Shown here piece after piece: positions 17,611-27,343 of a stretch of 64,000 bases of DNA; the stretch's first letter is position 1, and the number at the start of each line of letters is the position of its first letter. The translations under genes and the position numbers were made by a program. Source of the stretch: Moesziomyces globuligerus. Taxonomy: Eukaryota; Basidiomycota; Ustilaginomycetes; Ustilaginales; Ustilaginaceae. The notes under the pieces were generated by a model. It worked only from the letters and a program-made list of their open reading frames with translations, was not told the DNA's origin and did no database searches. Location of the stretch: positions 1 to 64,000 of the forward strand of contig JARVLF010000008.1 in the NCBI GenBank assembly GCA_030849465.1, given 5' to 3'.

Positions 17611-19608
17611 GGTAGGCAAGTAGAAGTGTTGGCGTAGGGGATGATTTGGAAGAAGGGGAGTTGGGATGACGGGGAGGGAAGAAAGCGGCGCTTGTGGCTT
17701 GACGAGGTTTAAGTAGCAGGCTGAATGGGGAATGAAGTTGGTGGACGGCAGAAGGGACGAGCGGGCAGGACACGAGTGGAAGCTCAGCGGGAGGGCCAAG
17801 TTGGAGCAAACAGGCCGGGCGGAAGACGAAGACGGGACGGGGGCGAGAGGTCGGGCACAGGCGCGAATGTGGTTCAAGCTTGGCGCTAGGTGAGGCAAGT
17901 GCGCATGGATTTCGAATCTCAGCGCGATGAGTGCGTGGGCGCTAGATGCTGTACAGTACTACTGTAGGGTGAGGTACTTTTCAAAGGCGTCCGAGCCAGC
18001 GGTGCAGGAAGATGCGGCGTTGATCGCAAGTGTACGCGTGTGGGTGGCTCGGGAGCGATTCGAGGGGGCACGAGGGCGCAAGCGTTGGACAGATGAGCCA
18101 ACACACCGAGGCACGCCGAGCGTGTGACGACGGACGAGGCAGGCGCACGAGCGCATGCAGCAGCTCGCGGATCCAGCATGCAGGTGATGTTGGCGCCGGC
18201 GCGATGCGATGCGTGGAAGCGAGCCTCGAGCGAAGCGGATGCTTGTACTGTACCCTGGCGTGGGATCGGCGCACGGCGCATGTGGCTCTGCAGCACTGCA
18301 ATTCCGCCGAGCTTCCGAGCTGGCCCTACCGAGCTCATGCACGATCTCGTCACCGACCAGCGCGGCATGCGATCAGCGTAAAGTATCGCGAGCCTCTCTC
18401 GGTCCAACCGATCGATTTCGTGTCAAAATCAAAATTCCAACCGGGGCGTAGCCCAAAGCGCTGTCCAAATGTGCATTGCACCGGTCTCCGCTCGAGACCA
18501 GACTGGCTCGAGCGTCATGCGAAGAGAAAAGGACCTGCATGCATGCACGATCGATGCTCGATGACCGTATGTATGCCACTCTGAACGAACCAGTGCCTGC
18601 GGCCTTGTGCCATCCCTCCCGTCGCGGCGGCTGGCTTCTGCCATCGGAACAAGCACACGACGCCCTGCAATCATCGTCGGCTGACCTGACGCCCTTGCTC
18701 TGCCGCCAGAACATCTGTTTGGCATGGCTCTTCCGATCGTGAGCCAGCCGAAGCCGTCTGCTGCGGATGCGAGGCGTCACCGACTGCGGCGGCGGCTGCA
18801 GAGGCTGCTCGATCCCATCACTGCGCGTACGCGTGGGTTTGACAGCCGCCCACCGACCGCACCCTCAGCTGCACCCTCATCCACACCCTGGCTCGCACAC
18901 CGCTCGAGCAGCGCAAGTCAGGTCGGAGAATTTACCACTGACCCGTCGCAGACTTGCTGCAGTCCTCCACGATAGCCGCACCCGACTCGCTTGCATCGAT
19001 CCGACGCAGCCCAGCCGCCGCAGTTTTCCATCCCATCTCCTGCTGCACGGAGAGCTACTGTAGCCATGCAGATGAAATCTGCGAAAAAGGGGGCAGGGAG
19101 GGGCTGCGTACTTTCCGTCACACGGGATGACCCCGAATCTCGACCGCTTTGCTCCCGAGCCATCGATTCATCGATAGCGTGACGTCACCCGAACTACGTC
19201 GAACGCTTTCCGCTCTTGGGTCCGAACCCTTTCCTGCAAAATGCGAATCGCATTGCGAATCGCAGACGTGCTTCTCTACTCGGCTCAGTGCCTGTCACCA
19301 CTCGTACCCGTACCTGAGGCCGCTCCAGCAGCCCTTGAGCCACATGGCCGAATCGTGTGAAGCTTCTCTTCTTCCCAAGCCGTGTTTTGCTCCAGACTTG
19401 GATATCGTACAATTACATATCGGCTTGCCCGATGGGGTTGCAAGAATACAGTGGGATCGCCTTCTTTCATCAGGCCGCAGCAACCAGGCTCTTGGCGTGC
19501 TCAAGTGAATACCAGCGTCCATCGATCGCAGCGCAGCGCCGATGCATGCCGATTCACCCCGGATCAATTCCGAGCTTTCTCCTTGCTCCTGCCAGCCCTG
19601 CCGCTTGG
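17611..19608. other. Intergenic, no gene seen
   Basis: About 2 kb between the reductase start and the stop of the H1-like gene, both on the minus strand. It holds the reductase promoter, with CT-rich leader sequence on the minus strand near 17640-17860. TACTGTA-type palindromic motifs occur near 17949-17964 and 19050. Open frames are short and lack features. Confidence 0.55.
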
Positions 19609-22600
19609 CTACTCAGCTTGCGGCATCTCGGCATCCCCTTCCTCTTCCTCTTCCTCGTCCTCGTCTTCGTCCTCGTCTTCTTCATCACCGGCATTTGCAG
19701 CAAGGCTCGCCACCAGCGCTTCCAGCTGCGCTTGCAACGATGCTGCGTCTCCTCCCGCCGCGTCGTTGGCCTCTTCTCCTTGCTCGTCCGCCTCTGGAAC
19801 AGCTCGAGCCGCTTCCGTGACGCCGCTCTCCGCGTGTTCTGCGGTATGCGCACTCGCGGCATCCTGGTCCACCTCGACGATGCCCACACGCCCCGGATCA
19901 CGTTGGCTGTCCTCTGCGCCCGAGCCGCCACCTTCGACACCTTCCGCATCGCCACCTCCTTCAGCTTCCGCCTCGCTTTCTTGATGTGCCTGTAAGGACG
20001 CCGTGAGCTGCCGAAGTACCGCAGAGAGATCCATCTGCTCCGCATCTTCCTCTCCTTCGCCCTCCTCTTCGTCCTCCTCCTGTTCGATCTCTGCGTCCTC
20101 TCCCTCTGCCGCAGCTTCGAGCTGCTCATCAGGCGGAGCCACAGCGCTCGAGGAAGCTGCGCTCTCTTCAGCCGCTTGCCTCGGCTCGTCCATCCGCGCT
20201 TCCGCCTCTGCTTCGGGCACCGAGTCCGGCTCCGCTTCGGCGGCCGCAATGGCGCGTTCGTCCGCTTCATTGTCAGATTCCTCCGAGTCGCCCTCGTCTC
20301 CATCCCGGCCTGCGCCTCCAAATGCAGACGTGAGCGCGCGGATCGCATCCTCGTACTCGGCAAGATCGATGCCCACATCCGATTCGCGTGGCTCGTCGGC
20401 TGCTTTCGCCGCTGTCTCCGCCGACGCACCGCCCCCATCGGCGACTTTGGGTGCTGTGCTCTCGTCGAACGCGGGTTTCGTAGCCGCCTCTTGAGAGGCC
20501 GGGTTTGCAGCGCTCGATGCCGCTCCGATCTGTTGCAAAGCTGCCGCCAGCGTTTCTGATACTGCCGAGTCTAGGTCCTGCTGCGGTGAGGCGCCTGCGA
20601 GACTCGACAATGCGGACGCCAGCTGCGACGGGGCCGAGGGAGAAGGTGCAACGCCTCGCGCTGGTGCCGAGGGTAGCGCACTCGCTGCACTCAAGCTGGG
20701 CATGTTGGCAGCCCGTGCGGCGGCTGCAGCCGCAGCGTTGCTGCTCAGCTGGCCAAGCAAGGAGTTGGCCAGCACCGGATTGATAGGAGAGCTCAGATCG
20801 TTGAGCATGCTTGCCAATTGTTGCATCATCGTCGGCTCGCTCGTTGTCGGAAGCGGCAAAGACGTTGGTCCCTTTGGCACAGGCGGCCTGCGCTGCGCTG
20901 AAGCGGCCCCGGTCATGCCGCCCATTCCGCCTTGCGTGGCTGCACTCGATGACATAGAAGACGGCGAGGCGTGCGGTCGGATGTACGGTGGCATGGAAGC
21001 CGACATGGCCGCTGCCGCTGCTTGCGCTGCCGCAGCAGCAGTGGCGGTGGCAGCAGCATCGTGGTAGCCCGTCTGTGTGAGCAAATATGCGAGCATCTCC
21101 TCGACGGGGCCATCGCTTGGGCCAGAGCGGATGAGCTGGTAAAGATGCTTGATGGCGTCGGCGTCCAGCTTCTTGCCCGTTCGCTTCTGGTATTCGAGGA
21201 TGATGGAAGCTGCCGAGCCGTTCTGGAAGATGCTGCTTGCAGGGTTCGCCAGCGGAGCCGCGCCTGGTTGTCCATAAGGACGTGGTCCGGCCCGCACCCC
21301 TTTGCCCGTGGGTCGCAAACCAGAGTCGCCAACGTTGCGGTAAGCCTGACTGTCCTTCAGCGGACTGACGGCCAGCACTTCGCCGTTGAGCCCTGGGGTG
21401 ACCATGGGATGGTCTCGTCCCACCTGCGGCCGGCGTGTAGGCTTCCTCGATTCGCCCGGACTCGACCAAGACGGATTGATGCGGTACATGCTGCCCGTCT
21501 TGAGCAGTCTGCCTCGCTTGAATGCCTTCTGCAGCGCCTGATGTGCGGATGGACGGAACTTCTTCGTGAGCGGATAGGTCACCTGCATCCAATTGAACAA
21601 CATTCGTGGCGGTGCTTCGCCCATAACCCGCAGACCCTCGACGATCATGTCCTCATACGAAGGAAGCGTGCTGGTGCCCAAGGGACCTTGGACGATGACC
21701 GGGTCGGGCTCGGGCGACCACGATGTCTCTCGGTTGCTAGCCAGGCTGGACGCAAGGGTCGAGCTCGCCTCGGCCGGATAAGAAGGCGTGAAGACGGGAT
21801 TGGCGCTGGCGCCCGTAAGGATGGCAACTGGGTCGCTGAGGGTATTGGCGCCAGCAGCTTCGGCCGTCGCCATTGACGACAACAATGCAGGCGTGCCTGG
21901 CTGCGACGCGGCTGCTCGTGGCGATAGCCTCTTCTTCGCCTCTTCTAGTTGACGCAGCAAACTTGCCAAGGCGCCACCCTGCCCTTCGGCTCCCGATGTG
22001 GCACCTGTTGCTTCGACGATGCTTGAATTGAGTGTCGGGTTGGGATCGTTGTCCTGGCCAGCGAAGCTAGAAAGCATTGCGGCGATATTACCGATCGGCA
22101 GCGCTGCGGATTCAGCCGAAGAAGCGGAAGCGGGGGCAGCAGGGGCGAGAGGCAATCCCTGAGGGCCGAGCATGGTGGTTTGCGCCGAAGAAGATGAGCC
22201 GAGGATAGCCGCAATCTTGTCGGAGATGTCCTTGCCAGGCGTAGGCAATGGGGAGGCAGTTGCGACGGGTTGACCGCGCACGGAGGCGGCCGGTTGACCT
22301 CGTGCTGTCGCATTCTTGGGCTCGTTTGCAGTGGTGCGCTTCGCCGATGTGGACGAAGGCATGGACGAAGCTGGGAGTCGTGCTGGTGTCGACGAGCTGC
22401 CAGGTAGACTGCCGCCAAAGTGGGCGGCGATTGCGGCTGCCAGGGCAGCGTTGGAAGGCATTGGGCCGTCTCCTACGATGCTGCGAAGCGCGGCCGCTGG
22501 CAGGGTGGGGATGGTGGTGGTATGCTGATGTGCTTTTGAAGCGGCAGCGGCGCTGTTGCGCGCACCGGATGCAGCGGTTCCCGGAAGGGCGGGGGGCAGA

Positions 22601-24255
22601 GGGGCGCCATTGGGGCCTCGCGCTGGCTGCGCTTGCTGGCGGACCATCGCATTGATGGAGTTGATGAGGTTGGTGAGGGATGCACTCTGGGCGGTATCCT
22701 TAGCAGGCTGCCGGGAGTGTTGCTGTGCAGCAGAGGCTGCGGAGCGGGATGCGACGGACATGGTTGCGGGGGGTCTTCGGGGCAGGGACGACACGGAAGC
22801 GGTGTTGCGAGCGCCCGTGGAAGCCGCCGAGGAGCCGGTACGGGCGAGTGCGCCGGGGGTGCGAGCATAGGTGGAAGAGGGAGTGGATGAGGCGGAAGTG
22901 GTGGCGTTGAGTAGCGAGTAGACGTCCTTGAGGCTGAGGTCGGAAGGCGATGCGGTCCTGGATGATTCGATGCGCTGGCGTGCCTGGAGACGGTCGATCT
23001 GGGTGTGGATATTGTTTGGATAGATGCGCGGCTGGCGGTAGAGGGCGGAAGAGCCGATGGGGGCGGCGACGAGGTCGTTGAGCTGCCTCTCTAGCTGTTT
23101 GACGAGGTCGATGAGCTCGGACTTTTGTAGCAATGAGAGGAACTCGTCGCGCGTGGATGCGGGCAGCTGTGTGCCCGAGACGGCGGGGATGAGGTTGAGA
23201 GGACCTACACCGGCCTGGCGAGAGAGGGGGCTGCCAGGCTTGGGTATGTTGGTGATGGTGACACCGGAGGCCGAGTTTGTGACCCTTGCGGTGGTAGGGA
23301 GCGATGGAAGGGGACGCGAGCTGGGGCCGGCGGACGAGCTGGTGGCGAGCGCTGCGTTGGAGGGCGAGGTGGGTGTCAGGGTCGACGCCGCCGACCTGGG
23401 AGGCGCTTCCGCGCTCGGCCCGGAGGATGACGAGGGCGCAGAGGCAAGCGATGCGCGAGGTGCCGGGGCCGATGGCGCAGAGGTAGGGTTGGGGGTGGCG
23501 CGGAACCTCTTGTTGGCAAGATCTGCGGCCATGGAAGATTGCCAGGAACGCTTGTGGGTGAGGGTGGAGGAGGCGAGGCCCGCGAGGGAGGCGAGTGGCT
23601 TAGAGGGTGATGCATACTTCTGACGCGTCTCTTGCGTAGGGTAGGCAGTGGCAAATGACTCGGACGTTCCACTGTGTGCTATCCTTGGAGCCTTGTAGGG
23701 TGATGGAAGGTGAACCTGTTTGGAGGGGGTCGCGGTGGTTGCGGATGGAGGCGTGGCTGCTGCTACTGGTGCTGGTGCTCGGTCAGACGGGTTGCCAAGT
23801 GGGGTGGGAGGCAAGAGTCGAGTGGGCGTGGCGAGTGCGGCGGTGGAGGACGATGCTGCCGCGAGTGATGCCGGCGCGGAAGGGGTCGAGGCTGAAGATG
23901 CAGGCGTAGGCTGATCTGGCGGCGGACGCGTCGATGACGACTGCGACGCGTCTAGCTCGGATGCAAGGGATGTGGCGGCGGTGGCGGAGAACGTCGGCGA
24001 GCCTGGTGGCGAGGCAAGGTCGATGGGCTTGGCCAGCGTGCCGAGGTTGGTAGCGACATTGGGGGAAGCGGCGGATGCGGGGTGGATCAGGTTGGCGGGC
24101 GATGCCGAAGCGGCAGCGGATGGATCCTGTCGACGCGTCGTGGATGCGTCGGTTGGCGCGTGGACGGCATCGGTGGACGACTGGCGGGTGGGGGTAGGTG
24201 CGAGTGGTGGTGCGGAGGGTGCTGGGGAGGGAGATGGCGCCGTGGCGGCGGTCAT
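19609..24255 (-). CDS. Large low-complexity nuclear protein with histone H1/H5-like winged-helix domain
   Basis: A single exon of 1548 residues from ATG 24255 (MTAATAPSPSPAPS). In-frame sequence further upstream is Cys/Arg-rich and crosses a minisatellite, so I do not count it. Residues 1-850 are Ser/Pro/Ala/Thr-rich and probably disordered. A segment near 860-930 (LPSYEDMIVEGLRVMGEAP, then NWMQVTYP, FRPSAHQALQKAFKRGRL and YRINPSW) fits the H15/winged-helix fold of linker histones and related chromatin proteins. Basic sequence (RKPTRRPQVGRDHP) follows. The C-terminal third is Ala/Ser-rich and then strongly acidic, ending in a run of Glu and Asp. Such a layout suggests a chromatin or transcription factor. 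Protein function is not known to me. Confidence 0.75.
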   Translation of the reverse strand: MTAATAPSPSPAPSAPPLAPTPTRQSSTDAVHAPTDASTTRRQDPSAAASASPANLIHPASAASPNVATNLGTLAKPIDLASPPGSPTFSATAATSLASELDASQSSSTRPPPDQPTPASSASTPSAPASLAAASSSTAALATPTRLLPPTPLGNPSDRAPAPVAAATPPSATTATPSKQVHLPSPYKAPRIAHSGTSESFATAYPTQETRQKYASPSKPLASLAGLASSTLTHKRSWQSSMAADLANKRFRATPNPTSAPSAPAPRASLASAPSSSSGPSAEAPPRSAASTLTPTSPSNAALATSSSAGPSSRPLPSLPTTARVTNSASGVTITNIPKPGSPLSRQAGVGPLNLIPAVSGTQLPASTRDEFLSLLQKSELIDLVKQLERQLNDLVAAPIGSSALYRQPRIYPNNIHTQIDRLQARQRIESSRTASPSDLSLKDVYSLLNATTSASSTPSSTYARTPGALARTGSSAASTGARNTASVSSLPRRPPATMSVASRSAASAAQQHSRQPAKDTAQSASLTNLINSINAMVRQQAQPARGPNGAPLPPALPGTAASGARNSAAAASKAHQHTTTIPTLPAAALRSIVGDGPMPSNAALAAAIAAHFGGSLPGSSSTPARLPASSMPSSTSAKRTTANEPKNATARGQPAASVRGQPVATASPLPTPGKDISDKIAAILGSSSSAQTTMLGPQGLPLAPAAPASASSAESAALPIGNIAAMLSSFAGQDNDPNPTLNSSIVEATGATSGAEGQGGALASLLRQLEEAKKRLSPRAAASQPGTPALLSSMATAEAAGANTLSDPVAILTGASANPVFTPSYPAEASSTLASSLASNRETSWSPEPDPVIVQGPLGTSTLPSYEDMIVEGLRVMGEAPPRMLFNWMQVTYPLTKKFRPSAHQALQKAFKRGRLLKTGSMYRINPSWSSPGESRKPTRRPQVGRDHPMVTPGLNGEVLAVSPLKDSQAYRNVGDSGLRPTGKGVRAGPRPYGQPGAAPLANPASSIFQNGSAASIILEYQKRTGKKLDADAIKHLYQLIRSGPSDGPVEEMLAYLLTQTGYHDAAATATAAAAAQAAAAAMSASMPPYIRPHASPSSMSSSAATQGGMGGMTGAASAQRRPPVPKGPTSLPLPTTSEPTMMQQLASMLNDLSSPINPVLANSLLGQLSSNAAAAAAARAANMPSLSAASALPSAPARGVAPSPSAPSQLASALSSLAGASPQQDLDSAVSETLAAALQQIGAASSAANPASQEAATKPAFDESTAPKVADGGGASAETAAKAADEPRESDVGIDLAEYEDAIRALTSAFGGAGRDGDEGDSEESDNEADERAIAAAEAEPDSVPEAEAEARMDEPRQAAEESAASSSAVAPPDEQLEAAAEGEDAEIEQEEDEEEGEGEEDAEQMDLSAVLRQLTASLQAHQESEAEAEGGGDAEGVEGGGSGAEDSQRDPGRVGIVEVDQDAASAHTAEHAESGVTEAARAVPEADEQGEEANDAAGGDAASLQAQLEALVASLAANAGDEEDEDEDEDEEEEEEGDAEMPQAE

Positions 24256-24420
24256 GTCGGGCACGAGCAGCGTGCGGTGGGCAGCGCTTCGGTGCCGGAC
24301 GTGATTGCGAGCTCGAGGTGTGATGGTGAATACAGTTTTACGACGCATGCAAAATTCAGCATCCTGGTGGTGGTGTGACCTCGTCGCTGAAACTGTAACG
24401 CGTCGGCACCGCCGTCGAGC

Positions 24421-24462
24421 GCAGCGCAGCACAGCGCAGCACAGCGCAGCACAGCACGGCAC
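24421..24462. repeat. Short minisatellite, 10-bp GCAGCACAGC-type units
   Basis: About four units of GCGCAGCACA with the last unit degenerate. It lies about 170 bp upstream of the H1-like protein start, in the divergent promoter region shared with malate dehydrogenase. Confidence 0.8.
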
Positions 24463-25030
24463 GACGTGGTCGCGCAGCTTTCGCGCATTTGCGCAAGCTT
24501 GTTACGCCGACAAGTCTGACTGCAAAATCGAGCTGGCTGACATCTTAACACCGCTATGGAAATTCAGTTTGCTCCGGAAATCGCCGGGCAAGCGGGATGG
24601 CGCGATCGGCGCTTCGTTGGTGTGAAAAGCGGAAAGGAGCGCGTGAATCCGCTCAGCGCCGGTGGTCCCCTGGGTCGCTCGACCGCCGTGCATGCTGCAG
24701 TAACTTAGCGCTGGCAAGCTGATGGAGGTGTGCGCAAGGCGGCGAGGGGCATGCGAGTGTCGAGGGTCGAGTGAGCGGATGTCTCCATCCCTCGGGCACC
24801 GCCTCTCTGGACCGGCCAAGTCGAACTGGCAGCCGCTGCACATTCACGCTCGCACGCGCCTCCGCAAGGGCGTGCGCAATGCCGAGTGGAGTCTTCACCG
24901 CTCAGACATCCGCCGCCTTCCCCCGACTGCACAAAGACTCCTCGCAACGCCCCTTGTTCTTCTTCCACCTCCATCTCCATCTCAACTCTCCTCCATCCAA
25001 ACCCCTTATCAATCGTTCCTACTCCCCAAA
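24463..25030. other. Divergent promoter region between the H1-like gene and malate dehydrogenase
   Basis: About 570 bp (775 bp including the minisatellite). The last 120 bp before the malate dehydrogenase ATG are rich in C and T, as in leaders of highly expressed fungal genes. No TATA box stands out. Confidence 0.5.
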
Positions 25031-26904
25031 ATGGTCAAGGCTACTGTGATTGGCGCTGCCGGTGGTATCGGTCAGCCTCTCTCGCTGCTCCTCAAGCAGT
25101 CCACCCTCGTTACCGACCTCGCCCTCTACGATGTGTGAGTGACAACAGCCCCCAGCCTGGCCTGGCCTGGCCTGGCCTGGCCTGGCCTGACCTGACCTGG
25201 CTACACACGGGCCGCACGTCTACACCGAGATCTGTCAAAGCTGACCTTCACAACATCGTGCTACTCTGCCTGCGCGGCTGCGACGTGGCTACGATTGCTT
25301 CTCCGAACAGCGTCAACGCCCCTGGTGTCGCTGCCGACCTCTCTCACATCAACACCCCCTCGGTCGTCACTGGCTACCTTCCCGCTGACGGTGGCCTCGG
25401 AAAGGCGCTTAAGAATGCCGATATTGTTGTCATCCCCGCTGGTGTTCCCCGCAAGCCAGGCATGACCCGCGACGACCTCTTCAACGTAAGTACAGTCCAT
25501 CCCACTGCGTGCTTCAGCCCGTCGCGCAGCCTTGGCTCCTGCGCACGGCGCACGGCGCACTCAACACATTGGCCGTATCGATATGCACTTGGCTTGGCCT
25601 CGTCCTCGTCCACGCCCCCGCCCCCGCCAGCGAGACCAAATTTGGGGATCGAGCAAAGTTGAATTTGTTGGTCCATGCGCGCGCGCATCCGCAGCGGGGC
25701 GAGCGAGCTTGACGCGCTCCTCAGCGCTCTTCTCGGAAATCTCGCCTTACCCACCTTGATTTCCGTTAGCCTGCTGCCCCTCGTCTGCCTCCGTGCGTGC
25801 AGTCCATCGCCGCACCCTCAAACGCTGTCCGCCACCACTCGGGTCGTCATCGGAGAGTGCAACGTTTGGCGTCTCGCTCGCGCTTGACCGGTCTGGGCGA
25901 GCTTTCGTGCTAAGCCTGGGCCCTCCACTAGGCAGCTGAACTGACATCGCTTGCTTCTGCTCTCCTTCCCGTTGCCCACGCGTCCTCCCACGCCACCCAA
26001 CAAAATCCATTCCAAATTCGCATCTCTGGCCACTCGCCCTTGGTCCCGTCTTTGATCGGCTTCCCGATTTCGGCCTGGTCTCTCGCGCGCACAGATCAAC
26101 GCCGGTATCGTTCGTGACATCGCCGTCGGCATCGCAGAGCACTCGCCCAAGGCTTTCGTGCTTGTCATCTCCAACCCTGTCAACTCCACCGTCCCCATCG
26201 TCGCCGAGGTCCTCAAGAAGAAGGGCGTCTACGACCCCAAGCGGTAAGTCCGAGGCCCCCTTCGCACCAGCGACCGGACTGTCCAGCTGACTTGATCCCG
26301 CTTCCCCTTGCCCTTTGCGCTTGATGCACAACTCAGTCTCTTCGGCGTCACCACCCTCGACGTCGTGCGAGCCTCGACCTTCATCGCAGAGGCTGCCGGC
26401 AAGCCCACCGAGTCGCTCAACTACCGCATCCCCGTCGTGGGCGGTCACTCCGGTGTCACCATCGTCCCTCTTATCAGCCAGAGCCAGCCCCCCATCTCGG
26501 TCGGCCAGGACAAGATCGAGCAGCTCACCAACCGCATCCAGTTCGGCGGTGACGAGGTCGTCAAGGCCAAGGACGGCGCCGGCTCCGCCACCCTCTCCAT
26601 GGCCTACGCCGGTGCCCGCTTCGCCATCGCCGTCCTCGAGGCCGCCTCGGGCAAGGCGCTCGCCAACCCCGAGATGGGCTACGTCGACCTCACCGCCGAC
26701 GCCGCCGGTGCCAAGGAGGTCACCGCCGTCATTGGCAACGACACGCCCTTCTTCTCCGTCCCCCTCCAGCTCGGCCCCAGCGGCGTCGAGAAGATCCTCC
26801 CCCTCGGCAAGCTCAACGACTACGAGTCCGAACTCATCAAGAAGGCCGTCGCCGACCTCAACGGCAACATCACCAAGGGCGTCCAGTTCACCGCCAACCT
26901 TTGA
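25031..26904 (+). CDS. Malate dehydrogenase, four exons, no targeting peptide
   Basis: CDS joins 25031-25134, 25311-25485, 26095-26243 and 26337-26904 (331 residues). All introns are GT-AG (GTGAGT, GTAAGT, GTAAGT), and the joins restore [31 protein letters not shown] and [10 protein letters not shown]. The enzyme interconverts malate and oxaloacetate with NAD. Visible motifs are GAAGGIGQP near residue 8, [15 protein letters not shown] (substrate arginines), [11 protein letters not shown] and the catalytic His in [11 protein letters not shown]. The length and motifs fit the mitochondrial-type family, but the protein begins right at the Rossmann fold, so a cytosolic location is likely; the C terminus ANL is not a clear peroxisomal signal. 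Intron 2 is 609 nt, long for this gene set. Codon use is strongly C-ending, which fits high expression. Confidence 0.97.
25156..25200. repeat. CCTGG pentamer microsatellite in malate dehydrogenase intron 1
   Basis: Nine tandem pentamers: six CCTGG, two CCTGA, one CCTGG. The CCTGA units create CTGAC motifs that resemble branch sites, though the acceptor lies over 100 nt further on. Confidence 0.9.
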
Positions 26905-27343
26905 TTTCATCTGGCAGCTCATGCCTCGCCTCGCGCGGTCCCGTGCCATCTTGTTTGCATCAGACAATCCAACAAGTCGCCGACCTTTCCGGGAGCAGGC
27001 CGTTGCGCCGACTGTGAACATGCCCGTCGCTCTCGCCTCGGATAGTGCCATCACATGTCTGAAACCAGAGCTGCAGGTCACGTGGTGGTGGTAAAGACGA
27101 GTTGCACGTTTATGTACTAGATCTACAAGGCGAACGATGGACGGAGAACAGGAGAAGTGAGGGCCCGAGAGACGGTCACGAAGCATCGGATGAAGAGAAG
27201 GAGCGGTGAAAGATCCGGAAATCCAAGATAGAGTTGCGAGAGACAGCGACAGACGAACGAGCAGGACTGTGCAGTGCAGAACGAGGACTTGAACACGACG
27301 ACGAGTTGCAGAAGCAGCGAGGGCAAGGTCGACTGCCAGTGCC

